A program made the translations under genes and the position numbers. 36,191 nucleotides of DNA from Bradyrhizobium sp. WSM3983 (GTDB lineage: Bacteria; Pseudomonadota; Alphaproteobacteria; Rhizobiales; Xanthobacteraceae). The DNA lies in the NCBI RefSeq assembly GCF_000473045.1, contig NZ_KI421491.1, forward strand, positions 1 through 36,191, given 5' to 3'. Below the pieces are notes generated by a model. It did not search any database, was not told the origin of the DNA, and saw only the letters and a list, made by a program, of their open reading frames with translations. This document shows, piece by piece, positions 7,411 to 15,515 of the stretch (position 1 is the stretch's first letter; each line of letters starts with the position of its first letter).

Positions 7411-7965
7411 ATGAAACATCCATCAACCCGCGCATTCTTCGCGTATTGGGACAAGAAGCGCGGCAGCGCGCGGGCGCCTGACCGGGCCGATATCGACCCG
7501 GCCGCCGTGCGCGAACTGCTGGGCGACATCTTCGTCCTGTCCTGCGAGCCCAAGCTCGGTTTTCCGTTCCGCGTCGCCGGCACCCGCGTCTGCGCGCTTG
7601 CCGGCTGCGATCTCAAGGACCAAGGCTTTGCCGCGCTGTTCGCGGAAGGCAGCCGCCGCGAGATCGAGGAGATCACCACCATCGTCGCCGACGAGACGCT
7701 CGGCGCCATCGCCGGCCTCACTGCGCTTCGCGAGGACGGCAGCAAGGCCCATCTCGAATTGCTGCTGCTGCCCTTCAACGCCCGCCCGCACACGCCGGTG
7801 AGCGTAACCGGCGTGCTCGCGCCATTCGATGACGAATGCGGCGCGCTTGGCCCGTTCACCGTCACGTCGTGGCGCTATCTGCATCAGCCGGAGAAATTGC
7901 TGCCGCGCGCGATCCGCAAATTGCAGATCGCACGCGGGCTGATGGTGTATGAGGGGCTGAGGTAG
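7411..7965 (+). CDS. PAS_5 (PF07310-like) domain protein
   Basis: This 184-residue soluble protein matches the pattern I associate with the PAS_5 family, single-domain PAS-like proteins common in alphaproteobacteria: an N-terminal helix with YWD (FFAYWDKKRG), RADIDPAAVRELLGDIFVLS, then FPFRVAGTRVCALAG, ELKDQ-like LKDQGFAALF, and LELLLLPF near the C-terminal half. There is no effector domain, so it presumably signals by binding a ligand or partner. It is transcribed alone behind a CtrA-type box at 7247-7262, a link worth noting because single-PAS proteins take part in alphaproteobacterial cell-cycle control. The ATG at 7411 is the first start; its ribosome site is weak. A hairpin follows the stop. 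Confidence 0.85.
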   Translation: MKHPSTRAFFAYWDKKRGSARAPDRADIDPAAVRELLGDIFVLSCEPKLGFPFRVAGTRVCALAGCDLKDQGFAALFAEGSRREIEEITTIVADETLGAIAGLTALREDGSKAHLELLLLPFNARPHTPVSVTGVLAPFDDECGALGPFTVTSWRYLHQPEKLLPRAIRKLQIARGLMVYEGLR

Positions 7966-7975
7966 AGCAACTTTC

Positions 7976-8006
7976 GGGCCGTGCGCACAGCGTGTGCAAA
8001 CGGCCC
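7976..8006 (+). terminator. Hairpin after the PAS_5 gene
   Basis: GGGCCGT (7976-7982) pairs with ACGGCCC (8000-8006), and inside it GCGCAC pairs with GTGTGC with one wobble, forming a long GC-rich hairpin 11 bp after the stop codon. No T tract follows, so it may act as a weak or Rho-assisted terminator. Confidence 0.45.
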
Positions 8007-8064
8007 CGACCATCATCTCTGAATCGGATGGCGATCAGACACGCCGGGCCTGCGGTCCATCAAC

Positions 8065-8089
8065 GGAACCTTAGCTGCCACGATACGTT
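8065..8089 (+). promoter_or_regulatory. EcfG (general stress response) promoter upstream of the Crp/Fnr gene
   Basis: GGAAC (8065-8069), 16 bases, then CGTT (8086-8089) exactly match the promoter consensus GGAAC-N16/17-CGTT recognised by the alphaproteobacterial stress sigma factor EcfG. The start site would lie near 8096, giving a leader of about 85 bases before the Crp/Fnr gene. Confidence 0.7.
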
Positions 8090-8181
8090 TGCCTGTTTGC
8101 CGGGCGAGTATCTGCACGGCAACGCGGCTCGGCCGAAGACGACGCCGTTTCCCAGCCGCTTCCGTCGAGGGATGATTACCC

Positions 8182-8973
8182 GTGATGGAGCACGCGACCA
8201 GAGTTGGTAATCGCCTGTTAGCTGCCTTACCGCCGGCCGACTTCGCTTTGCTTGCACCGCATTTGCGGAAGGTATCGCTCCAGCACGACGCCGTCCTGGT
8301 TCGATCGGGCGACCGGATCGATCACCTCTACTTTCCCTGTAGTGGCGCAATCGCCCTCATCATGGAGCTGCCGAACGGACAGACGGCCGCAACCGCCGTG
8401 ATCGGCAACGACGGCGCCGTCGGACTCTTGACGGTGCTCGGCCCCCTTCGGTCACCCATGACGGCGGTCGTCCGCGTCGCCGGCACCGCGTTGCAAATCT
8501 CGCCCGCGCGATTTCAGACGGCGCTCGAACGCAGTCCCGCCCTCAGAAGGTTGGTTGAGCTTCTCGGCAGGGCGCTGATGACACAAATCCAGCACGTGGC
8601 GGCCTGCAATGCGCTGCACTCCGTCGAAGCCCGCCTGGCCCGCTGGCTGCTTCACATTCACGATCGGACAGAGGGCGGTGACGTTCTGCCCTTGACGCAA
8701 GAGACGCTATCGGAATTGCTCGGCGTCCGGCGTACCACGGTCACGCACGTCGTGGGCGCACTTCGAACGTCAAGGGCCCTGAAATCCAGTCGCCGCGGTC
8801 AACTCGAGATCGACAGGCAGCGACTCGAGGTCGTCGCATGCGAGTGCTACAAGGTGATGAGCCGCAGGATCGATCGGATCGTTTCGCAGGATGCCTTGAG
8901 GCTCCTTCACGCCGCGCCGCCGCCGAACGACTCCCTGCCCCCGGACTTCCCGTTCGCCAAGGCCGACTCGTAG
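8182..8973 (+). CDS. Crp/Fnr-family transcriptional regulator
   Basis: This 263-residue regulator has an N-terminal cyclic-nucleotide-binding-like beta roll (about 15-130, with LVRSGDRIDHLYFPCSGAIALI), a dimerisation helix, and a C-terminal winged helix (about 165-225). The recognition helix region is TQETLSELLGVRRTTVTHVVGALR. It lacks the N-terminal cysteine cluster of oxygen-sensing Fnr. The GVRRTTVT clade is common in Bradyrhizobium and its ligand is unknown. GTG 8182 and ATG 8185 are adjacent starts; GAGGGA at 8167-8172 is better spaced for the GTG. An EcfG promoter lies upstream, so it may act downstream of the general stress response. Its last 67 bp overlap the opposite-strand small zinc protein. 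Confidence 0.9.
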   Translation: MMEHATRVGNRLLAALPPADFALLAPHLRKVSLQHDAVLVRSGDRIDHLYFPCSGAIALIMELPNGQTAATAVIGNDGAVGLLTVLGPLRSPMTAVVRVAGTALQISPARFQTALERSPALRRLVELLGRALMTQIQHVAACNALHSVEARLARWLLHIHDRTEGGDVLPLTQETLSELLGVRRTTVTHVVGALRTSRALKSSRRGQLEIDRQRLEVVACECYKVMSRRIDRIVSQDALRLLHAAPPPNDSLPPDFPFAKADS

Positions 8974-9134
8974 ACCCAGGCCTCTTTGGCGAACCACTCG
9001 TGCGTCGCCGCGCACATCCTGCAATATGTCCGCGAAAAGAATACCGCACTGGATCGAAACCTTTCGCGATCCATCTCGATGCCCGTCGGAATGACGCTGC
9101 CCGTTTCCGGGCACTTGATCATCACCATACCCAT
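8907..9134 (-). CDS. Small zinc-binding-like hypothetical protein, 75 aa
   Basis: A 75-residue protein beginning MGMVMIKCPETGSVIPTGIEMDRERF. Cys8, Cys38, Cys41 (TYCRMC) and His45 (THEWF) form a plausible zinc site. The pattern MIKCP-TG--IPTGIEMD----------YC--C---HEWF--EAW is one I recognise from short conserved hypothetical proteins of rhizobia; no function is known. GGAGG sits about 8 bases before the ATG at 9134, supporting that start and the reality of the gene. The C-terminal tail is Gly/Ser-rich. Its 3' end overlaps the Crp/Fnr gene by 67 bp tail to tail. Confidence 0.8.
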   Translation of the reverse strand: MGMVMIKCPETGSVIPTGIEMDRERFRSSAVFFSRTYCRMCAATHEWFAKEAWVYESALANGKSGGRESFGGGAA

Positions 9135-9246
9135 CTTGATTTCCTCCAGCTTGGCGTCACCTCACGGCGACGATGGCCGCCATCGGCTGAACGGCGTCTC
9201 TTCTGGCGAAGACGCTCGTCCAGCCGATCCACGCGGCCGGTAGCTT

Positions 9247-9738
9247 TCAAGCAGTCCGATGCAGAACCCGGTTGAAGCTCTTCTTGATCGGCTCGGTCGT
9301 CTCGATCGCGGCCGTTTGGGCCAGCTCCCAAAGCTCCCGGTTTTGGGCGGAAGCCGCTTCAAAGGTCTTGCGGCTGTGGGCGGTGGAGAGGTTCACGAGA
9401 TCCGCAAACGATCTCGCATCCGCGAGCTGGGAGAGGAAGTCCAGCGCAGAGGTGGTCCTGGTGTTGGATATTTCGATGACCTTGGTGCCGTACTCGGCGG
9501 CACGCTTGGCATTGGTCGAACAGGCTTCGTAGAGAGCTCCGGTGATTTCCTCGGAAGTCGCCTTCATCTGCTCGAAGTTTGACTTGGCCCGCGCGGCGGC
9601 CGGCTCGGCGAAATTGCCGAAGATGGTCTGAATATTAAAAAAGGGTACGTCGAACTGGAGCTTTGTGCTTCCGTTGGCCATTCCATTCAGCGGAGCGGCA
9701 TTCGTTTCGGCTTTCACATTGGCATCACTCACGGGCAT
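9247..9738 (-). CDS. Phasin-family protein
   Basis: The 163-residue product resembles phasins (Phasin_2/PF09361 type), small amphipathic helical proteins that coat polyhydroxyalkanoate granules, though some members have other roles. After a variable N-terminus, the region from about 40 is strongly helical: EQMKATSEEITGALYEACSTNAKRAAEYGTKVIEISNTRTTSALDFLSQLADARSFADLVNLSTAHSRKTFE, which fits the family pattern. There is no signal peptide or membrane segment. GAAAGGATGA precedes the ATG at 9738. No PHA synthase or depolymerase is nearby, so granule association is inferred from family only. Confidence 0.85.
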   Translation of the reverse strand: MPVSDANVKAETNAAPLNGMANGSTKLQFDVPFFNIQTIFGNFAEPAAARAKSNFEQMKATSEEITGALYEACSTNAKRAAEYGTKVIEISNTRTTSALDFLSQLADARSFADLVNLSTAHSRKTFEAASAQNRELWELAQTAAIETTEPIKKSFNRVLHRTA

Positions 9739-10089
9739 TCATCCTTTCAAGCGAAACTAGATAATGGATTGAAGACTCCCCGACGCGTCCAGGTGCTTTC
9801 TGCACCGGGACACCAGTACTCCTACTTTCACGATGGCGGGATGCCCCTGCGGATGTGCCGCTCTCGCCCCCTGCCGGAGCCAACTATGGCCAACGACAGT
9901 CGAAGCTTCAGTTCGCTTTCAGACTCTCACCTTGATTTTAGTTCGAATCATGCGATGAAGTCGCGCAGACAACATCCTGCCTCTTTAAAGTTGCTGCAAT
10001 TGCATGCGCCAACTTGAGATCAGTGCCGGCAAGCAATTGAGAAGCTTCGGTCCCCGAGCGCAGCGACCTCTTACCTGGATGACACAGCG
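9739..10089. other. Intergenic region between phasin and cupin genes
   Basis: This 351-bp stretch separates divergent genes and must contain both promoters. I see no convincing gene, terminator or known operator. An AACG-N15-GTTCG pattern resembling a minus-strand EcfG promoter deviates in both spacing and -35 sequence and was not called. Confidence 0.4.
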
Positions 10090-10518
10090 ATGTCCGACAT
10101 CATCAATTTCGGTACGCTTCAGCTCCGCTTCCTGCACAGCAAGGATGACACCGGCGGCAGCGTCGACATTTTCGAAATGACATTGCAGCCGAATGCGCGG
10201 ATGCCGATCCCGCACTATCACGACCGCTGGGACGAAACGATCTACGGGCTGTCCGGCGTCTCGACCTGGACGATCAACGGCACGCAGAACGATCTCGGCC
10301 CCGGAGAATCCGTCTTCATCAAGCGCGGGATTGTGCACAGCTTTACCAACCGTTCGACCGGTCCGGCGACATGCCTGTGCATCCTGAGCCCCGGGGTGCT
10401 GGGCCCGCAATATTTCACGGAGATGGCCGCACTCCTGTCGGCCGGCGCGCCACCCGATCCCGCGAAGATGAAAGAGACGATGCTGCGCTACGGATTGGTG
10501 CCGGCGCCCGCTGCGTAA
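10090..10518 (+). CDS. Cupin-domain protein
   Basis: A 142-residue single-domain cupin, a small beta-barrel that usually binds a divalent metal. The likely ligands are His42, His44 and Glu49 in PHYHDRWDETIYGLSG and His83 in KRGIVHSFTN, matching cupin motifs 1 and 2. The C-terminal helix region (QYFTEMAALLSAG--PDPAKMKETMLRYGL) is typical of a cupin_2 subgroup. The protein is cytoplasmic, with no export signal. The reaction, if any, is unknown. The gene stands alone and is convergent with the COG4315 gene. Confidence 0.85.
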   Translation: MSDIINFGTLQLRFLHSKDDTGGSVDIFEMTLQPNARMPIPHYHDRWDETIYGLSGVSTWTINGTQNDLGPGESVFIKRGIVHSFTNRSTGPATCLCILSPGVLGPQYFTEMAALLSAGAPPDPAKMKETMLRYGLVPAPAA

Positions 10519-10578
10519 AGTGTGCGACGCGAGGACAGGCTGCGCAGCACAACCCGTCCCGCGCATCTCGGACATCGC

Positions 10579-10968
10579 TTACGGCATCGCCAGATGCCAG
10601 GCGCCATTGAGAAAGCCGTCGCCGGTGACGTCGCCGGGCTTCTGGTCCCTGGCGAAGGTGTAGAGCGGCTTGCCTTTGTGGGCCCACTGCCTGGAGCCGT
10701 CGTCCCGCGTGATGACGGTGTAGCCGTCGCCGGCGGCGTCGCTGGCCTCGGCCTTCAGCGCCGGCCAGTTCGTCGCGCACGGGCCGTTGCAGGCCGACTT
10801 GCCGTCCATGTCCTTGTCGAACGTGTAGAGCGACATGCCCTTGGCGTCGGTGAGCACGTTGCCCTTGTCGGTCTTGCCGGTCTTGGCCGGCGGCGCCGCG
10901 AACGCGGCGGAGGTGATCGCGAGCGACGCAACGAGCGTGAGCGCGAGGCGGAACGAGGAAATCGTCAT
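10579..10968 (-). CDS. Secreted COG4315 / Lipoprotein_15 repeat protein
   Basis: The 129-residue product has a clear signal peptide (MTISSFRLALTLVASLAITSAAFA, cleavage near residue 24). The mature part carries two copies of the secreted repeat of COG4315 (PF03640): NVLTDAKGMSLYTFDKD...CNGPCATNWPAL at about 37-70 and YTVITRDDGSRQWAHKGKPLYTFARD at about 83-108. Cys60 and Cys64 could form a disulphide. Family members are small periplasmic or surface proteins of unknown function. AGGAG lies 5 bases before the ATG at 10968, so I prefer it to the longer open frame beginning at 11106. Confidence 0.9.
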   Translation of the reverse strand: MTISSFRLALTLVASLAITSAAFAAPPAKTGKTDKGNVLTDAKGMSLYTFDKDMDGKSACNGPCATNWPALKAEASDAAGDGYTVITRDDGSRQWAHKGKPLYTFARDQKPGDVTGDGFLNGAWHLAMP

Positions 10969-11111
10969 GATGTCTCCTGTCATGCAATTGGCTTGCACGA
11001 GGTAGGACGCCGCAATGCGTGCGGTATTCCTCAAAATGGCGCAAAGATATTTTTGGCTGCGCACGTCAGCGCGGCGGAATAAATTGCGATGGTTGATACG
11101 GAACAATCGAG

Positions 11112-11615
11112 ATGAGCAGGCCGCATTGGCGCCGCGCGCACGCCGGAGACCTCACCGCGATCAGCGCGATCGCAGCACGGATTCATCCTGATCTCCCCGA
11201 GCGTCCCGAAGTGCTTTCGGAAAAGATGCGGCTATATCCGGATGGCTGTTGCGTGCTTGCTGCAGGCAACGAGATCGCAGGCTACGGCCTCGCGCATCCC
11301 TGGATGCAGCAACGAATTCCGCAGCTCGACGGTTTCCTCGACCAATTGCCCGATGCTGCGGACTGTCTCTATGTGCACGATGTCGCCGTGCTGCCCGACT
11401 TCCGCGGCGGCGTGGCGCGTGCTTATGTCGCAGAGATCGAAGAGCTCGCGCGATCATCCGGCATCGCGACGCTTGCGCTGGTCTCGGTCTACGGCACGCG
11501 ACCGCTGTGGCAGCGTCTCGGCTTTGAGCCCGCCACACCGGATGCGGCGCTACGCGCCAAGCTCGCAGCCTATGGCGCGGGCGCGACCTACATGCTGCGC
11601 GAGCTCACCCAATAG
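11112..11615 (+). CDS. GNAT-family N-acetyltransferase
   Basis: A 167-residue GNAT-fold enzyme predicted to transfer an acetyl group from acetyl-CoA to an amine. The N-terminal part (WRRAHAGDLTAISAIAARIHPDLPERPEV) is the usual first strand and helix. The CoA pyrophosphate loop is at YVHDVAVLPDFRGGVARAYVAEIEE (RGGVAR in place of the common RG-G-G). The C-terminal strands include LALVSVYGTRPLWQRLGFEP. Substrate unknown. It is divergent from the COG4315 gene and convergent with the helicase gene, whose stop lies 19 bp downstream. Confidence 0.87.
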   Translation: MSRPHWRRAHAGDLTAISAIAARIHPDLPERPEVLSEKMRLYPDGCCVLAAGNEIAGYGLAHPWMQQRIPQLDGFLDQLPDAADCLYVHDVAVLPDFRGGVARAYVAEIEELARSSGIATLALVSVYGTRPLWQRLGFEPATPDAALRAKLAAYGAGATYMLRELTQ

Positions 11616-11634
11616 CCGCCTGCCGCGCCGCAGT

Positions 11635-13725
11635 TCAGCTGCGGTGCTTCTTCTTACCCTTCTTGCCGGAGGCGCCCGGCCATTCGGTGACCGACGGCGC
11701 ATATTTGGCGTCACTGGACTTGTTTCCGAATTTCTTGTCTTTCTTCCCAAACGCCGGCTTGCCGAATTTGCCGTCGTCGTGAGGCCCAACATGAGGCTTG
11801 GCGTGCGGCTTGCCTTGGTGCTTGGCGTCAGGCTTTCCCCGCGACCTGTCGTGCTGCTTCGGCCCCTTCCAGGGATCGTCGCGGACAACATGATCGCCGT
11901 CACCTTCATTGCGCTGCGGAGCGCGTGAGCGCTTCTCCGCCGGCACCTGCGCTTGCGGCGCACCCGTCATCGGCTCGAGGCGGATATTGTCTTCCTTATC
12001 CGGACGCTTGATCTTGGCCGCGAAGGATTCCGCAACCCGCTCGGAAATTTCGAACTCGGTCGTGGTGTCCATGATCTTGATAGCGCCGATGTCGCCCTTG
12101 TCGATGCCGCCACGACGGCAAATCATCGGCAGGAGCCAGCGCGCTTCCGCGTTCTTTCTTCGTCCGATGTTGGCCCGGAACCATACGGTGGCCTCTGTCA
12201 TGCCATGCTTCGGCGACGATTTCCCCGATTTGGGTCGAGGCCTCTCGGAGCGGTCATCGCCGCGCGGCGTCCGATCGCTGCGCGATGTCCGATCGTCGCG
12301 GCCGCGATCGTCACGCGGGCGGCCACGCGCCTCGCCGGGATCGAGGATGTCTTCAGGCGACGGCAGTCGCGCGCGATAGAGCCGCGCGAGCGCTGCGGCG
12401 ATGTCCTCGGCCGACCGCTCGGCCAATAAGGCCTTCGCCAGCTCCAGATCGTCGGCGGTCGTCTCCTCGGTGAACAACACGTCCTTCATGCGCTCATGAT
12501 CGAGTTTGCGGATCTCATCCGCCTGCGGCGCCGTGCCCCAGTTCGCCTCGATGCCGGACAAATTTAGCAATACCTCCGCACGCCGCCGTCGGACGGGCGG
12601 CACCAGCAGGACGCTGACACCCTTGCGGCCCGCGCGCCCGGTGCGGCCCGAGCGATGCTGCATGACCTCAGGGTCGTTCGGCAGGTCTGCATGAATCACG
12701 AGGTCGAGGCTCGGCAAATCGATGCCGCGGGCGGCAACGTCGGTCGCGACGCAAATGCGGGCGCGCCCGTCCCGGAGCGACTGGAGCGCCAGGGTACGCT
12801 CGTTCTGCGTCAATTCACCTGAGAGAGCGACCACGGAGAAACCGCGCTCCAGCAGCGCCGCCTGCAAATGCCTGACCGCATCGCGCGTGTTGCAGAACAC
12901 CAGCGCGCTCGGCGACTCGTAGAAGCGCAGCACGTTGACGACCGCATGCTCGACATCACCGGGAGCAACCCGGATGGCGCGATACTCGATGTCGGCGTGA
13001 CCGCCCTCGTCGCCCGCAACCTCGATCCGAAACGCGCCCTGCTGATACTGCTTGGCCAGCGCCACGATGCCACGCGGAAATGTCGCCGAGAACAATAAGG
13101 TACGTCGCGTCTCCGGCGTGGTCTTGAGGATGAACTCCATGTCCTCGCGAAATCCGAGATTGAGCATCTCGTCGGCCTCGTCGAGGACGACGACCTTCAA
13201 TTCCGAGATGTCGAGGCGGCCGCGCCGCAGATGATCGCACAAGCGGCCGGGTGTGCCGACGACGATATGGGCACCCGCGGCAAGCTCGCGCTGCTCGCGG
13301 CGCGGATCCATGCCGCCGACGCAGGAGACGACGCGTGCCCGCGCGTGCTCATAGAGCCATGTCAGCTCGCGCTGGACCTGCAGGGCGAGCTCGCGGGTCG
13401 GCGCGACGATCAAAGCCAGCGGCGCGCCGGCCTGCTCAAACCGCTCGGCATCCTCAAGCAGGTCCTTGGCCATCGCCAGTCCGTAAGCGACGGTCTTGCC
13501 CGAGCCGGTCTGGGCCGACACCAGGAGGTCGCGGTCGACGGCATCCGCGCCGAGGACGGCGAGCTGAACGGGCGTCGGTGAATCGTAATTGCGCTCAGCC
13601 AAGGCACGGGCGAGCGGCGGGGTCAGGGCCGGAAAAGACACGGGATGGAAAACCTTGGTTGGTTCAGGCGCGGAATGGCGAACCGAAGGGCCTGACGCTG
13701 TAGTCGCGGCAGAAGGCCCTGTCAC
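11635..13725 (-). CDS. DEAD-box ATP-dependent RNA helicase with DbpA-type RNA-binding domain
   Basis: The product, up to 696 residues, is a DEAD-box RNA helicase of the DeaD/DbpA kind, probably remodelling rRNA or mRNA structure. Visible motifs are the Q motif (SPTPVQ, 49-54), AQTGSGKT (71-78), PTRELA (109-114), TPGR (158-161), DEAD (182-185), SAT (213-215) and HRSGRTGR (357-364). A region at about 510-575 (TEATVWFRANIGRRKNAEARWLLPMICRRGG) matches the DbpA RNA-binding fold. An Arg/Asp-rich linker and a Lys/His-rich basic tail flank it. The start is uncertain: GTG 13725 lacks a ribosome site, and GTG 13641 (VSFPALTPPLA) is plausible. Confidence 0.93.
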   Translation of the reverse strand: MTGPSAATTASGPSVRHSAPEPTKVFHPVSFPALTPPLARALAERNYDSPTPVQLAVLGADAVDRDLLVSAQTGSGKTVAYGLAMAKDLLEDAERFEQAGAPLALIVAPTRELALQVQRELTWLYEHARARVVSCVGGMDPRREQRELAAGAHIVVGTPGRLCDHLRRGRLDISELKVVVLDEADEMLNLGFREDMEFILKTTPETRRTLLFSATFPRGIVALAKQYQQGAFRIEVAGDEGGHADIEYRAIRVAPGDVEHAVVNVLRFYESPSALVFCNTRDAVRHLQAALLERGFSVVALSGELTQNERTLALQSLRDGRARICVATDVAARGIDLPSLDLVIHADLPNDPEVMQHRSGRTGRAGRKGVSVLLVPPVRRRRAEVLLNLSGIEANWGTAPQADEIRKLDHERMKDVLFTEETTADDLELAKALLAERSAEDIAAALARLYRARLPSPEDILDPGEARGRPRDDRGRDDRTSRSDRTPRGDDRSERPRPKSGKSSPKHGMTEATVWFRANIGRRKNAEARWLLPMICRRGGIDKGDIGAIKIMDTTTEFEISERVAESFAAKIKRPDKEDNIRLEPMTGAPQAQVPAEKRSRAPQRNEGDGDHVVRDDPWKGPKQHDRSRGKPDAKHQGKPHAKPHVGPHDDGKFGKPAFGKKDKKFGNKSSDAKYAPSVTEWPGASGKKGKKKHRS

Positions 13726-13947
13726 ACGCGTGATGATTTGATTTGGACGCTCTTTACGCCAGGTGCGGCCAAATCACCATGCTTTTGATGCATGGCATTT
13801 TAGACGGGGTGAACAAGGTCGTGGGGCCTCCACCAGCGCTTTTTGGTTCGCATTGACGCCTCCAGAGCGCCTTTTCGGTCGAAACGGCGGACTTTTGCGG
13901 TCATCTCGCCTAAATTGTGCGCGATCAGGCGTGCCAAGGATGCATGT

Positions 13948-14532
13948 ATGACCTCGTTGGGCGGACGTCAGTGTGGCGACTGCACGCTTTGCTGCAAGGT
14001 GATGGCGATCGAGGCGCTCGCCAAGCCGGCGGGCAGCTGGTGCTCCCTTTGCAAGCCCGGCCGCGGTTGCGCGATCTATGCCGACCGGCCTGCCGAATGC
14101 GAAAGCTTCAGCTGCCTCTGGCTCGCCAACGATCTCCTCGACGAGCGCTGGAAGCCGAGCCGCTCCAAGCTGGTCGTGACCACGTCCGAGGACGGCCTCG
14201 AAATCCGCTGCGACCCGGGCTCTCCCAATGCCTGGCGCAGGGAGCCCTACGCCGCCGACATCCGCGCCTGGGCCAAGGAAGGCGAGCGCAGCGACATGAC
14301 GGTCGTCGTGATCGTCGGCCAGCGCATGATCCTGATCACGCCGGAGCACGAATTCGATCTCGGCATCGTCGGACCGGATGAACGCATCGTGCGGGAGCTG
14401 GAGGGCACGAAGGTTGTGGGCGCTACGGTGGCGAAGGACAGCGGGATCAGTCGCAGTCAAACCCTTGTCAGGCCCGGCGCTCGATCCCAAATCGCTTCTC
14501 GACCGGATCAACGCGACAAGGATGACACATGA
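13948..14532 (+). CDS. YkgJ-like CxxCxxCC cysteine-cluster protein
   Basis: A 194-residue protein with nine cysteines in its first 56 residues, starting with CGDCTLCC (9-16) followed by C--C at 32 and 35 and single Cys at 41, 51 and 56. This matches the CxxCxxCC (YkgJ, PF03692) family thought to bind zinc or iron-sulfur, of unknown function. ATG 13948 is preceded by AAGGA at the right distance and gives the family start; upstream in-frame starts lack support. The last 30 residues are low-complexity and polar. The stop overlaps the next ATG (ATGA, 14529-14532), so the two genes are probably translationally coupled. Confidence 0.85.
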   Translation: MTSLGGRQCGDCTLCCKVMAIEALAKPAGSWCSLCKPGRGCAIYADRPAECESFSCLWLANDLLDERWKPSRSKLVVTTSEDGLEIRCDPGSPNAWRREPYAADIRAWAKEGERSDMTVVVIVGQRMILITPEHEFDLGIVGPDERIVRELEGTKVVGATVAKDSGISRSQTLVRPGARSQIASRPDQRDKDDT

Positions 14533-14882
14533 CCGACAGCATATCGCTGGCCGACAAGCTATCGACCTTCCACGACCACTGGTCACCGCGCACGATCGCG
14601 ACCTTCAACGATTGCGATGTGATGGTGGTGAAGGTGAAGGGAGAGTTCACCTGGCACAAGCACGACGACACCGATGATTTCTTTCTCGTGCTGAAAGGCC
14701 AGCTGGACATCGAATTGCGGGACCGCATTGTGACGCTCGGGCCGGGCGAGCTGTACGTCGTGCCCCAAGGCGTCGAGCATCGCCCGGTGGCCCGCGAGGA
14801 GGTTCATCTCATGCTGATCGAGCCGAGCGGCACGCCGAACACCGGCGACAAGGCCACGGCCGCAGCGCGCAAGCTGGCATAG
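14529..14882 (+). CDS. Small cupin protein
   Basis: A 117-residue single-domain cupin. Probable metal ligands are His43 and His45 in TWHKHDDTDDFFLVLKG and His84 in PQGVEHRPVA; the usual glutamate of motif 1 is replaced by Asp in this reading. The pattern matches small stand-alone cupins related to mannose-6-phosphate isomerase-like proteins, with no assigned reaction. Its ATG overlaps the stop of the CxxCxxCC gene and AAGGA lies within that gene, indicating translational coupling and perhaps a shared process. It is convergent with the next membrane-protein gene. Confidence 0.87.
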   Translation: MTDSISLADKLSTFHDHWSPRTIATFNDCDVMVVKVKGEFTWHKHDDTDDFFLVLKGQLDIELRDRIVTLGPGELYVVPQGVEHRPVAREEVHLMLIEPSGTPNTGDKATAAARKLA

Positions 14883-14893
14883 AAGTCGCGGCT

Positions 14894-15406
14894 CTAATCC
14901 CTTGATGTCACGAGCCTGCTGAAGCCGCCGGCCAGCCTCGCTCTGGCCCGCACGACAAAGTCCTTCGCGGCTTGGCTCAGGGCGCGGATGGCACGCCAGG
15001 CCTCGGTGGCCTGCAGCCATGCCCTCATCGCGGTGAACTTCCCGTAGCCCCACGCGAACGCTGGAATCCGCATCAGCTTGTCACGCGTGAGATGGAACAG
15101 GCGCTCGACCAGCACCAGCTTGAGCAGCTCGCAGCCGACAAATGCCGTCATACCGCTCAGGAACTGACCGGTTGCGACGAGGTACGCGGCCAACGGCTTG
15201 ATCGGTTCCAGAATGATCACGGGCACGGAAAACAGCGCAAGCGACGGATAAGGCGGCAGCGATTTGATCCAGGTCCGCAGCCGCTTGAATTCAAAATGCC
15301 GCGCCAGCCAGCGGGAGATTGGCATCGCCACGGCCATGAACAGCGCATCCACCAGGAAGTAGATGGCGGCCAGGACGTAGGTGATGGGTTTCAGAATTCG
15401 CTTCAC
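14894..15406 (-). CDS. Hypothetical membrane protein, 170 aa
   Basis: From a GTG at 15406, preceded by GGGAGAG at good spacing, the frame encodes 170 residues starting MKRILKPITYVLAAIYFLVDALFMAVAMPISRWLARH. Hydrophobic segments at about 7-28 and 53-78 suggest two membrane passes, followed by a basic helical C-terminus (AWLQATEAWRAIRALSQAAKDFVVRARARLAGG). The longer open frame continuing to 15883 only shadows the VOC gene. I know of similar uncharacterised proteins in Bradyrhizobium but no function. Confidence 0.7.
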   Translation of the reverse strand: MKRILKPITYVLAAIYFLVDALFMAVAMPISRWLARHFEFKRLRTWIKSLPPYPSLALFSVPVIILEPIKPLAAYLVATGQFLSGMTAFVGCELLKLVLVERLFHLTRDKLMRIPAFAWGYGKFTAMRAWLQATEAWRAIRALSQAAKDFVVRARARLAGGFSRLVTSRD

Positions 15407-15515
15407 GATGACTCTCCCGTGAACTGAAAGCCGGAACTGGGGCCTAAGTTTCACCCCGACGTGAATAACTCGCGGATTCCCTGTGGAACTTTTTGGGCAC
15501 TTGCCCCGGCCTGCC

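Noticed and set aside
9888..9915. AACG-N15-GTTCG upstream of the phasin gene, resembling a minus-strand EcfG promoter
   Set aside because: The spacing is one base short and the -35 would be CGAAC instead of GGAAC.
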